Origin: Stakelama sediminis
Lineage (GTDB): Bacteria; Pseudomonadota; Alphaproteobacteria; Sphingomonadales; Sphingomonadaceae
Direction: 5' to 3'
NCBI RefSeq assembly: GCF_014199335.1
Contig: NZ_JACIJI010000009.1
Span: forward strand, 1 to 64,000
Length of the DNA: 64,000 bases
How positions within the stretch are numbered: position 1 is the first letter of the stretch; each line of letters opens with the position of its first letter. Positions 24,799 through 33,225 of this stretch are shown here, one piece after another. The position numbers were made by a program, and so were the translations under genes. Under the pieces are notes generated by a model that was given only the letters and a program-made list of their open reading frames with translations, ran no database searches and was not told where the DNA came from.

Positions 24799-26592
24799 TC
24801 AGGCCGCGAGCGGATCGGCCTCCGGCGTGTCTTGATGGGCGTCCGAAGCGGGTTCCGCGCCTTCCGCTTCATCCTCCTCGCCTTCGACCAGCCATTCCGC
24901 GCGCTTCGCAGCGGTTACGCTCGGCACGCCGCCACGCGATGTATAGGCAGCAGGCGGAAAGGCCATCCAGCGCGGCACCCAGCGCTCGACCTTGGGCCGC
25001 TCATTCGCACCGGTCAGATGATCGGAGATGAGGCCTTTGAGGGTCGCACCCTTCTCGGTCGCATTGGCGCTGGCCACAGCTTCGCCGCCGACCTCGCCAA
25101 GTAGCGCAACCATCACTTCCTTGTCGCGCAGCAGGCCGAAGAAGGCTTCGTCGGCCTGCCAATGATCGGCCATGCCCACGCCCAGATGCTGGCCGCAATA
25201 TTCGACAGCCTCGCTGCCGATGGCGAGCGTTTCGGCCATGACCAGTGCCAGCACCTGCATAACCTCGCCATCCTCCAGATTCAAAAGCCGGTGGAGGATC
25301 GGAACAAGGTCGCTGCCGTAGCGGTCCTGACACAGCGCCTCGCGGCTTTCCTCGAATCCCAGTAGGTCGAGCATCGCGCGGCGGCGTTCGGCCAAAGCCC
25401 TGGTCGCGGGGCTGTTGGCAATGCTGGCGGCAATGGCTTCATTGCGGCTTGCCGTATCGGCGGGCCGGATGCTCCACAGCGGCGAACCGGCAATCGCATG
25501 GGCAACCATCACCCGCAGCGCCAGCGTCGGCGCGGTCGAGAGCCGTTCGCTCACCGCCGCATGGCGGTGGAGGTCGATATAGCTTGCCAGCGTCGAGGTC
25601 AGTTCGGGCCGTGCGGGCTTGGCGTCCCCGTCTTCGCCGCGCGCGCGGCGCTCCGCCGCCTGCGCTTCGCGGCGGCTGATAAAGCCTTCGTGGAATACAA
25701 CCTCGCCATTGGCGCGGCACTGGATATAGACGCGCCCGCCCTTGCGCTTGGACGCGTGTTCATACTCCCAACCGGCGAAATGCTCGTTGGGAGGGACGAT
25801 CACGACATCGGCCCAGCCTGCTTCGAGATAGTCGGCCTTGCGCTGCTCAATCTCGGCCATCTGCGCTGCCCAGAACGCATCGCTGTCGGCAAAATAGCCA
25901 TCCTCGCCAAACAAATCAGCAACGATCTGGCCGGAATAGGTCTCAAGGTCGAATAGCGCGACACCGGTCGCAATCGACGCACCGCCAAAAAGCCAGCCCT
26001 TCAATTGACTGCCGCGCGGAGCATAGGCATCCGCATCCTCGAACAGCGCCAGCCATGCCTTCTGCTGCGCCTTGCTCGCGAGCGTCAGATGGCGGACGGT
26101 CGCGGCATCCACTTCCTCGGCGCGGTAGGCTTCGCGGATGCGGGGCAAGAGATCGCCGAGCGCAAGGATGCGCTTCACCTGCAATTCGGTGAGCGCGAAG
26201 GTCGCGGCAATGTCCTCGACGCTGCGACCTTCCTTCACGAGGCGAGTGAAGCTTTCCCATTGGGTGACCTCGTCGGGGTCCTGCCGCAGCAGATTCTCGA
26301 TCATCGAGATTTCGAGCGCTTCGGCATCGTCACCCTCGCCGATCACGATGCAAGGCAGGCTGCGCTCCTCGCCGCTTTCCTTGGCGGCTTCGACGCTCGC
26401 GAAATAGCGGCGCTTGCCTGCCAGTATCTCGAAATGATCGGGCTTGCCATTTGCCCGCACGAACAGCGGTGAAAGCACGCCGCGCGCCTTCACCGAAGGC
26501 AATATGTCGCGGACATCGGGGGCCTTGCGTCCGCGCCGCATATTGATGGGGGAAACCGAAAGACGGTCCAGCGGAATATGGTCGATCTGCAT
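24799..26592 (-). CDS. parB: ParB/Spo0J-family protein
   Basis: 597 aa. Residues 1-110 are the ParB N-terminal nuclease/CTPase domain (IPLDRLSVSPINMRRGRK, HFEILAGKRRYFASVEAA, LEISMIENLLRQDPDEVTQ), followed by a helix-turn-helix at ~125-165 (DIAATFALTELQVKRILALG). The long C-terminal ~400 residues are specific to the large ParB-like proteins of alphaproteobacterial plasmids and ICE. No ParA gene is present, so it may act in gene regulation or relaxosome function rather than partition. Confidence 0.87.
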   Translation of the reverse strand: MQIDHIPLDRLSVSPINMRRGRKAPDVRDILPSVKARGVLSPLFVRANGKPDHFEILAGKRRYFASVEAAKESGEERSLPCIVIGEGDDAEALEISMIENLLRQDPDEVTQWESFTRLVKEGRSVEDIAATFALTELQVKRILALGDLLPRIREAYRAEEVDAATVRHLTLASKAQQKAWLALFEDADAYAPRGSQLKGWLFGGASIATGVALFDLETYSGQIVADLFGEDGYFADSDAFWAAQMAEIEQRKADYLEAGWADVVIVPPNEHFAGWEYEHASKRKGGRVYIQCRANGEVVFHEGFISRREAQAAERRARGEDGDAKPARPELTSTLASYIDLHRHAAVSERLSTAPTLALRVMVAHAIAGSPLWSIRPADTASRNEAIAASIANSPATRALAERRRAMLDLLGFEESREALCQDRYGSDLVPILHRLLNLEDGEVMQVLALVMAETLAIGSEAVEYCGQHLGVGMADHWQADEAFFGLLRDKEVMVALLGEVGGEAVASANATEKGATLKGLISDHLTGANERPKVERWVPRWMAFPPAAYTSRGGVPSVTAAKRAEWLVEGEEDEAEGAEPASDAHQDTPEADPLAA

Positions 26593-26729
26593 GATAGTGA
26601 CTCCTTGAATAATCTCTTGGATAGGGTGGCCCCGCTCTCCGGTCGGGGGGCTTGGAAGGCGGAAGGCGGGGCCGGTGTGTCCCGCATCGAAGGGACAGGT
26701 CCGATGCGTGCATCATCCGCCGTTTGGGG

Positions 26730-27131
26730 CTACGGCGGTGAACGGCTCCGCCCCTGCTCTCCGGCGCGCGCCAGCGCCGCCGCCGCACGGGCCAAATGGT
26801 CGGGGTGCTCGGTGATCTGGCCGCAAGCCCGCGCCGCCTCGGCATAGACCGAGAGCTGGTGTTCGGCGGCAAAATGCAGATCGCGCTCAATCCGCAAACC
26901 TAGCGGCAGGCGCACCGAGGCGATTTCCGACAGGCTTGCGCCACCCAGTTCGGGAAAACCCAAACCGAGATCGCACAGGCCGAACAGCGTATCGCCGTCA
27001 CTGTCGAGTTCGGTAAACAGCCAGGTCGCCGCGCCTATCGGATTGAAGAATTTGACGAGCGGCACATGGTCGGCCTCTGAAAGGCTATTGGCCAGCAGGC
27101 GCTCGCGCAGGGATTGGGTGAGAAGGTCCAT
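26730..27131 (-). CDS. DUF2958 protein
   Basis: 133 aa from the ATG at 27131 (MDLLTQSLRERLLAN). DUF2958 features: DHVPLVKFFNPIGAATWLFTELD, DTLFGLCDLGLGFPELG and LPLGLRIERDLHF. The family is of unknown function and restricted to plasmids and integrative elements, usually near an ardC-like gene and parB, as here. It is 14 bases after the small gene upstream and belongs to the same minus-strand operon. Confidence 0.88.
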   Translation of the reverse strand: MDLLTQSLRERLLANSLSEADHVPLVKFFNPIGAATWLFTELDSDGDTLFGLCDLGLGFPELGGASLSEIASVRLPLGLRIERDLHFAAEHQLSVYAEAARACGQITEHPDHLARAAAALARAGEQGRSRSPP

Positions 27132-27145
27132 TGCATCCTCTCCGG

Positions 27146-27364
27146 TCAGAACATTTCGAGCTGGTTGCGGGCATTGGTATCGAACAGCCCGTGATTGGCG
27201 GGCCGCTGACCCTTGCGCGGCAGCAGCGGCGCATTGGCGAGAACGCCAAGCCGCTCGCCCAGCGTGACCGGCGCAACGCCGGGAACCAGCGTCTGCGAAC
27301 CAGCTTCGGTATCCTCGGCTTCGAAAGCGCGCGACGGCGCACTGGGATCGTTTACCCTGCTCAT
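27146..27364 (-). CDS. Small conserved protein of the ardC operon (72 aa)
   Basis: 72 aa; the ATG at 27364 overlaps the ardC stop as ATGA, which fixes the start. The sequence is polar (MSRVNDPSAPSRAFEAED) with a C-terminal block PLLPRKGQRPANHGLFDTNA. No domain is recognised. Strict spacing on both sides (overlap upstream, 14 bases to DUF2958) shows it is a real gene. Confidence 0.7.
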   Translation of the reverse strand: MSRVNDPSAPSRAFEAEDTEAGSQTLVPGVAPVTLGERLGVLANAPLLPRKGQRPANHGLFDTNARNQLEMF

Positions 27365-28338
27365 GCCGCCTGCTTCCGTTCGCTCTGCTGACAATGCAGC
27401 AGGAACTCGGCGGCCTTGCTCGCCTGACTGGCCGCGCGGAAAATCGCGCGGCTGTCGGCGCGCAGCACTGCCAGCCAACTGCCGAGATAATCCGCGTGGC
27501 GTACGGTTGGCTCGATGCCGAGCGCGGCACACAGGAATGCCGAGGCCAGTTCGGCGACCAGTTCTTCGCGCGCATAGGGCGCGGAGCCGAACCGCCCCGT
27601 CTGGTCGCGGGCCAACCGCGAGCCATGGCCGGTCCAGTGGCCCAGCTCGTGCAGCGCGGTGCGATAATAGTCGATCTGGTGATGGAAGGCCGGTTGCGGC
27701 GGCACCATCACGAAATCGCCCGATGGCGAATAGAAGGCCTGCGCCCCGCCAATGCGAAAGTCTGCACCCGTAGCGGCAATGAGGTCTTCGGCTGCGCGGT
27801 GCAATTCGCGTTCGGGCAAAGGCGCTGGCTGCGTCACCAGCCCCTCGGGCAGTCCGTCGCATTGCGCGGCATTGAACACCGTAAAGCGCTTGAGAAACGG
27901 TATCGAACGCGCCTCCCCGCCGCTCCCGGCCTGCTCGCGCCCTTGTGCGTCGCGCTCGTCTTTCGGGGTGAAGCGGTCGGCATAGAACACCGTGCGCCCG
28001 CGCTCGCCCTTGCGGACGCAGCCGCCTGCGGCCTGCGCTTGGCGAAAGGTCAACCAATCCTGCGAAGGATAGCCACCCTCGATCACCGCGCCCCACAGGA
28101 TCAGCACATTGATACCCGAGTAAGCCCGCTTGGTCACCGCGTTGCATGGCAGGCCGGGCGAGGCTTTGGCCTTGCTCCACGGCCTGACCCAAGGAAACAC
28201 GCCGTCCTCAAGCTCGGTTAAGATGGTTTGCGTGACCTCGTCATACAGCGATGCGCGGGAGCCATTCCCGCGCGCGGCGCTGCGCGCCGCCCTTCTACGT
28301 CTGCCACCTGCACTGCCCTTTGAAACCTTGCGCGCCAT
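27361..28338 (-). CDS. ardC: ArdC-like antirestriction protein / zincin metallopeptidase
   Basis: 325 aa from the ATG at 28338 (MARKVSKGSAGGRRRR). The N-terminal ~140 residues are the ssDNA-binding DUF1738 domain (LYDEVTQTILTELEDGVFPWVRPW, GINVLILWGA, WLTFRQAQAAGGCVRKGERG). The C-terminal part is a zincin-like metallopeptidase with HELGHWTGH. ArdC-type proteins protect incoming single-stranded DNA from restriction and are encoded in the leading region, the first DNA to enter the recipient, which suggests that oriT is close. Confidence 0.9.
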   Translation of the reverse strand: MARKVSKGSAGGRRRRAARSAARGNGSRASLYDEVTQTILTELEDGVFPWVRPWSKAKASPGLPCNAVTKRAYSGINVLILWGAVIEGGYPSQDWLTFRQAQAAGGCVRKGERGRTVFYADRFTPKDERDAQGREQAGSGGEARSIPFLKRFTVFNAAQCDGLPEGLVTQPAPLPERELHRAAEDLIAATGADFRIGGAQAFYSPSGDFVMVPPQPAFHHQIDYYRTALHELGHWTGHGSRLARDQTGRFGSAPYAREELVAELASAFLCAALGIEPTVRHADYLGSWLAVLRADSRAIFRAASQASKAAEFLLHCQQSERKQAA

Positions 28339-29042
28339 TGCTCGCCTCCCGAACTGCCCAAATCCGCACACCGGCCCCCGGAAGGGGCGGGGTGGGCGGT
28401 GACAGCGACCAGAAAGGTGCGGGGCGGTCAGCCGCACCCGCATGACGCAGATGGCTGCCTGTTCAGCCAGTCGAATAAGGGCTGCAATGCAATGGAAGAC
28501 CCGGTCCCTTCAGGGCCGGGTTGCGGCTGGCCGGACCGTGCCTAGCCGGGAGCGCCGCCCACCCCGCCGCTTTCGCGGGCCACACAAACAACGCCGGCGC
28601 GCAGTGTTTGTCGCGTGACTTCCGGGCCGTGAAATGTTCCATTTCACTCGAAATCACGTCCGCGCGCCGTCCGCAGCAACCTGTTCATGCCGTTAGTCGA
28701 GGCCGAGCGACCAGCGAGGTTCCCAAGACAAGAAATTCGCACCCTGAATGGAGGCGGGTGCTGCAAGTGCCGGGATCGGCCGCCCCGGCGGGGCCTGTCG
28801 TCGGGCAGGCCGATCCTTTTGCAATTGTGAGCTGCAATCAGAGTGCGCGCGGGGCCTATGACAGGAATGCCGCGCCCTCAGGAGCAGGACGCTAGGCCTG
28901 CGGGACAGAGCGCGACATCAGCCCCGCTCCGCTTCACGGGGCGTTGCGGGGTGACCCCGCAGAAAGGGTAGGCGGAGACAGCAAAGCGGCTCCGGCTCAG
29001 GGGAAGGCTTTCCCCTACTCCAACGCAAAGATCGACCCGTGC
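28339..29042. other. Non-coding, hairpin-rich region next to ardC (candidate origin region)
   Basis: No supportable gene in ~700 bases. Between 28921 and 29051 several perfect hairpins cluster: TGCGGGGT/ACCCCGCA around 28953, AGGGGAA/TTCCCCT at 28999-29016, and a wider inverted pair AAAGGGTAGGC (28963-28973) / GCCTACCCTTT (29041-29051). Such density beside an antirestriction gene fits an oriT or oriV, or the end of the element. No nic consensus can be named. Confidence 0.4.
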
Positions 29043-29282
29043 CTACCCTTTTGCGTCGGAATCGACCGCTAGGACAAGCTGGATACCAAGCGCCCAAAGT
29101 TCCAAGCCGACGGCGGCAGCGAGTGCATCGTCTTCGGAGGGCAAGGCTTTGGTCGGCAGCGGTTCCTTCCCGGTCTCTGGCTGCGGCCGCAGTTTTGCCG
29201 CGGTGATTGCGTCCAGTCCCTGACCGGTGGGCGACTGCCGAGCGGAGTGGTCCCGCTCCTCGGCAGGAGCCGCAAGATGCCA
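29043..29282 (-). pseudogene. Decayed C-terminal ORF remnant
   Basis: A frame of 79 codons ends at a TAG (29043-29045) and has natural composition near its end (PTKALPSEDDALAAAVGLELWALGIQLVLAVDSDAKG). It is closed upstream by a TAG at 29283-29285 and has no start codon, and the DNA beyond 29283 changes to a lower GC content. It looks like the 3' end of a transfer-module gene cut off at an element boundary. The family is unknown. Confidence 0.35.
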
Positions 29283-29441
29283 CTAACAACCGCAAATTAT
29301 CGCTTCATCTGCCATCCAGCAAATTGCGATTACTTGCCAGCGATTGCCCAAAATTATGAGATAAAGTGCCTTCCGCTTGAACGGCGCTGGTTGTTTGGCG
29401 GGATCTGAAGGCCGTTGACGGCGAAGCTCAGAGGTATTAAA

Positions 29442-29461
29442 GATAGTAATCGCTTACTATC
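29442..29461. promoter_or_regulatory. TetR operator palindrome
   Basis: GATAGTAA and TTACTATC form perfect 8-bp arms with a 4-base centre, ending 14 bases before the TetR start codon. This is a typical TetR/AcrR operator size and position; it would control the whole efflux operon. Confidence 0.8.
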
Positions 29462-29475
29462 AATGGTGCCAAACT

Positions 29476-30078
29476 ATGCGAACAAAACACCTGCCCGCTG
29501 ACGAAAGGCGCGCCGTTACGGTTGAAGCTGTCTTGGAGCTGGCGGCCCACCAAAATCCCAGTGACATCACGACCACTGCGATTGCCAGGCACATGGGCGT
29601 CACCCAAGGAGCGCTCTTCAGGCACTTTCCGAGCAAGGAAGCCATTCTTGAATCGGTCATGGATTGGGTCGCTGATCGGCTGCTGGCGCGTATCGACAAG
29701 GCGGCCCACGGGGCGCCAGGTCCGCTTGAGGCGCTCGACGCCATGTTCATGGCGCATGTCGCGTTCTTCGTAGAGCATCCCGGCGTTCCCCGGATGCTGT
29801 TTGGGGAATTGCAGCGAGCTGAAATGACCGCACCCAAGCGTATGGCCCATAAGATGCTGCATCGATACCGGGAGCGGCTCGTCATGGTGATCGAAGATGG
29901 CAAAGCCAGCGGTCAGTTATCGCCGGGCATCAACACAGCCTCTGTCAGCACGCTCTTCATCGGCATGATTCAAGGGCTGGTCATGCAGTCGCTACTTGCT
30001 GGCGACGTTCAACTTATCCGCAAGGAGGCACCGGGCGTTTTCTCGTTGTTCCGGCTCGCAATCGAGGTCCGTGTATGA
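29476..30078 (+). CDS. TetR/AcrR-family regulator of an efflux operon
   Basis: 200 aa. The N-terminal helix-turn-helix (ITTTAIARHMGVTQGALFRHFPSKEAILESV) is followed by a helical ligand-binding domain. It overlaps the periplasmic adaptor gene (ATGA) and has a palindrome just before its start, so it most likely represses the operon it heads. The inducing compound is unknown. Confidence 0.9.
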   Translation: MRTKHLPADERRAVTVEAVLELAAHQNPSDITTTAIARHMGVTQGALFRHFPSKEAILESVMDWVADRLLARIDKAAHGAPGPLEALDAMFMAHVAFFVEHPGVPRMLFGELQRAEMTAPKRMAHKMLHRYRERLVMVIEDGKASGQLSPGINTASVSTLFIGMIQGLVMQSLLAGDVQLIRKEAPGVFSLFRLAIEVRV

Positions 30079-31226
30079 ATATCACCACCATGCAGCGCAG
30101 AAAGGTGGCGCTGATTGCCGTCCTGGTAATCCTCGCCGTGTCGCTGGGCTATGTGGCGCTGCGATCCGGCCCACTGGCACCGGTTGCGGTCACTACTGCC
30201 GATGTCGAAAACCGTACATTACGTCCGGCGCTGTTTGGTGTGGGCACGATCGATGCGGAACGGATTTATCATGTCGGGCCGACCTTCGCGGGTCGCGTCA
30301 GGCGTCTGACAGTCAACGTCGGGGATCGGGTCGTTGCTGGCCAGCTGATCGGCGAAATGGACCCGGTTGATCTGGATGACCGACTGTCCGCGCAAGTCTC
30401 CGCCGTTCGGGGCGCCGAGACTTCCGTCAGCGAGGCAAACGCCCGGCGAACCCATGCCGCAGCCGAAGCAGATCGCTATGAGAGCCTCCTCGAGGCGCGG
30501 GCCACCAGCGAAGAAGTGCTGGCCGCCAAGCGTCAGGATCTGGTGGTGGCTGAAGCCGCCGCCGCGACGGCGCGCTCAAATCTGGATCGCATGCGATCGG
30601 ATTATGCGGGGCTGCAATCCCAACGTGGGAATCTGCGCCTCGTTGCTCCGGCATCCGGGATTGTCACTCTTCGCGAAGTGGAGCCGGGTGCAGCCGTCGC
30701 CGGGGGTCAGACTGTCATCGAGATTATCGATCCTGCCAGCCTATGGGTCAATGTCCGTTTCGATCAGGTCAGTTCTGCCGGACTGATGGCAGGTCTGCCG
30801 GCCCGCGTGCAACTGCGGTCCCGTGATGGCGAGGTCTTGCGCGGCAGGGTTCTGCGCATCGAGCCGAGGGCCGACGCTGTTACCGAGGAAACGCTGGTCA
30901 AAGTGGTCTTCGATACACTTCCTGTGCCCCTGCCCCCCCTTGGCGAATATGTCGAAGTAACGGTGGACCTTGCACCGCTTCCCGATGGGCCGGTCGTGCC
31001 CAATGCTGCCGTCCGGCGGCAGGGGGACAGCATCGGGGTCTGGCGGCTGGAGGATGGGGAGCCGGTGTTTGTTCCGGTGACGCCCGGCAAATCCGATCTC
31101 GACGGGCAAGTCCAGATCCTGCGCGGGCTGAGCGAAGGCGATACCATCATTGTCTACAGCGAGAGGGAGCTTTCAGTAAGCAGCAGCATCAGTATCGTCG
31201 AGCGTATCCCCGGGGTCACGCCGTGA
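30075..31226 (+). CDS. Periplasmic adaptor (HlyD/RND-type membrane fusion protein)
   Basis: 383 aa. One N-terminal signal-anchor helix (VALIAVLVILAVSLGYVAL), then the barrel-lipoyl half motif (RVRRLTVNVGDRVVAGQLIGEMD), a coiled-coil hairpin at ~110-190, the second lipoyl half (LVAPASGIVTLREVEPGAAV) and beta-barrel domains. It bridges the inner-membrane ABC transporter and the outer membrane channel encoded downstream. Genes overlap on both sides. Confidence 0.9.
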   Translation: MNITTMQRRKVALIAVLVILAVSLGYVALRSGPLAPVAVTTADVENRTLRPALFGVGTIDAERIYHVGPTFAGRVRRLTVNVGDRVVAGQLIGEMDPVDLDDRLSAQVSAVRGAETSVSEANARRTHAAAEADRYESLLEARATSEEVLAAKRQDLVVAEAAAATARSNLDRMRSDYAGLQSQRGNLRLVAPASGIVTLREVEPGAAVAGGQTVIEIIDPASLWVNVRFDQVSSAGLMAGLPARVQLRSRDGEVLRGRVLRIEPRADAVTEETLVKVVFDTLPVPLPPLGEYVEVTVDLAPLPDGPVVPNAAVRRQGDSIGVWRLEDGEPVFVPVTPGKSDLDGQVQILRGLSEGDTIIVYSERELSVSSSISIVERIPGVTP

Positions 31227-32428
31227 TCAGCTTGGCAGGCCGGGACATCCTCCATAGCTGGGGCAAATTTGTCTTTACCGGGTTCGGCCTCGGCCTGCTG
31301 ATTGGGGTTACGCTGGTGATGGCCGGCGTTTATCGCGGCATGGTCGATGACGGCAAGGCGCTGCTCGACAATAGCGGTGCCGATCTCTGGGTCGTCCAGC
31401 GGGACACGCTCGGCCCTTATGCAGAATCATCGAGCATCAGCGATGATCTGTATCGCACGGTGCTGGCCATGCCCGGCGTCGCTCAGGCCGCAAATGTCAC
31501 CTATCTGACCATGCAGGTCCGCCAGGGTGATAATGATGTCCGCGCTATGGTGGTGGGCATCATTCCTGGTGATGCATGGGGCTCCCCCGGATGGCCACCC
31601 TATCTGGTTGACGGCCGGCAGATTACCCGCGGTCATTACGAGGCGGTGGCCGATATCGCCGCTGGTTTCCGCCTGGGTGACGAAATCACCATCCGCCGCA
31701 ACCGGTACCGGGTTGTGGGCCTGACCCGGCGAATGGTTTCATCCAGCGGCGACCCGATGGTGTTCATTCCGCTGAAGGATGCCCAGGAAGCCCAGTTCCT
31801 GAAAGACAATGAAGCAATCTTGCAAAACCGTCGGCGGACCGCGGCCAACCCGGCGTTCAATCGCCCCGGTCAGCCGGATATCCTCGACGCCGTGAATGCC
31901 TCACAGGCGAACAGCACGTCGGTCAACGCCATTCTGGTGCGGTTGGCGCCCGGATCCGACGCTGAAGCTGTGGCGCAGTCGATCCGCCGCTGGAAAAGGC
32001 TCACAGTCCATACCCGCGCCGAGATGGAGGACATCCTCATCGGCAAGCTCATCGCCACATCGTCCAAGCAGATCGGCATGTTCCTTGCCATTTTGTCCGT
32101 CGTCAGCGCTGCGATTGTTGCTTTCATTATCTATTCGCTGACAATGGACAAGATCCGCGAGATTGCCGTGCTCAAGCTAATCGGCACGCGCAATCGGACC
32201 ATCGCCGGGATGATCCTGCAGCAGGCTCTCGCGCTGGGTGCGATTGGCTTTGCCGTCGGCAAGATCACGGCCACTTTCACCGCACCATACTTCCCCAAAT
32301 ATGTGTTGCTGTTATCGCAGGACGCCATCACCGGCTTCATGGCAGTCTTGGCGATTTGCGCGCTGGCCAGCCTGATCGCGATCCGTATGGCGCTGAAGGT
32401 CGATCCCGCCGAAGCGATCGGGGGCTAA
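31223..32428 (+). CDS. FtsX-type ABC transporter permease
   Basis: 401 aa from a GTG overlapping the adaptor stop (GTGA). The layout is MacB/FtsX-like: one helix at ~15-36, a large periplasmic domain, then three helices near the C-terminus (MFLAILSVVSAAIVAFIIYS, LALGAIGFAVGKITATF, GFMAVLAICALASLIAI). It ends ALKVDPAEAIGG, typical of this permease family. It pairs with the ATPase next to it. Confidence 0.9.
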   Translation: MISLAGRDILHSWGKFVFTGFGLGLLIGVTLVMAGVYRGMVDDGKALLDNSGADLWVVQRDTLGPYAESSSISDDLYRTVLAMPGVAQAANVTYLTMQVRQGDNDVRAMVVGIIPGDAWGSPGWPPYLVDGRQITRGHYEAVADIAAGFRLGDEITIRRNRYRVVGLTRRMVSSSGDPMVFIPLKDAQEAQFLKDNEAILQNRRRTAANPAFNRPGQPDILDAVNASQANSTSVNAILVRLAPGSDAEAVAQSIRRWKRLTVHTRAEMEDILIGKLIATSSKQIGMFLAILSVVSAAIVAFIIYSLTMDKIREIAVLKLIGTRNRTIAGMILQQALALGAIGFAVGKITATFTAPYFPKYVLLLSQDAITGFMAVLAICALASLIAIRMALKVDPAEAIGG

Positions 32429-32429
32429 T

Positions 32430-33140
32430 GTGACATCCGAAGGCATCCGCATCGAAGGGCTTAGAAAGCGCTACGGCGAAGGCGACACCGCCGTCGATGC
32501 GTTGAAGCATGTCGATATGGAGGTTGCGCCCGGAGAAGTGGTCGGCCTCATCGGTCCTTCCGGATCGGGGAAAAGCACACTTCTCAAGAGCCTGGGGGCG
32601 GTGATCGATCCGACTGCAGGGCGTATGACCCTGGGCGGAACGGTGATTTACGATGATGGCTGGAAAGTCACCGACCTCAGAGCGCTGCGCAGAGACAAGA
32701 TCGGGTTCGTGTTTCAGGCGCCTTACCTGATCCCCTTTCTCGATGTGGTCGACAATGTCGCATTGCTGCCAATGCTGGCCGGGCATTCCAATGCGGAATC
32801 GCGCGAACGCGCGCTCGATCTGCTGACGGCGCTCGATGTCCATCACCGCGCCGCAGCCATGCCGTCGCAGTTGTCCGGCGGTGAACAGCAGCGCGTCGCC
32901 ATTGCCCGCGGGCTGATCAATCGCCCACCGGTGATCCTCGCGGACGAGCCGACTGCACCGCTCGATTCCGAACGGGCCATGGCGGTGATGCGGATCCTGC
33001 ATGAAATGGCCAAAAAATATCAGACTGCCATCATCATCGTGACGCATGACGAAAAAATCATCCCGACATTCAAACGGATTTACCACATTCGGGACGGCGT
33101 CACATCCGAAGAAGCGGGTGAAGGGAGGCCAATTTCATGA
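32430..33140 (+). CDS. ABC transporter ATPase (LolD/MacB type)
   Basis: 236 aa from a GTG two bases after the permease stop. Walker [10 protein letters not shown] at 42-50, Q-loop QAPYL, signature LSGGEQQ at 148-154, Walker B VILADEP at ~168-174, H-loop THDEK. The D-loop region reads PTAPLDS instead of the common PTGNLDS. It energises the MacB-like permease; without its own membrane part it is a separate-subunit version of MacB. Confidence 0.92.
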   Translation: MTSEGIRIEGLRKRYGEGDTAVDALKHVDMEVAPGEVVGLIGPSGSGKSTLLKSLGAVIDPTAGRMTLGGTVIYDDGWKVTDLRALRRDKIGFVFQAPYLIPFLDVVDNVALLPMLAGHSNAESRERALDLLTALDVHHRAAAMPSQLSGGEQQRVAIARGLINRPPVILADEPTAPLDSERAMAVMRILHEMAKKYQTAIIIVTHDEKIIPTFKRIYHIRDGVTSEEAGEGRPIS

Positions 33141-33225
33141 ACCTTGGCAAGGCACGCGCGCTTCACAGGCAATTTTACCCGTCGGTCGCGGCTGCACATG
33201 CCGTGTCGATACAGGAGCGGTTATA

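Noticed and set aside
28521..28895. Plus-strand 124-codon frame in the hairpin region
   Set aside because: Composition is typical of GC-rich non-coding DNA and no ribosome binding site precedes it.
29043..29475. tRNA gene or att site at the element boundary
   Set aside because: I could fold no cloverleaf here and found no direct repeat shared with the integrase end; an unaided reading could miss a short att core.
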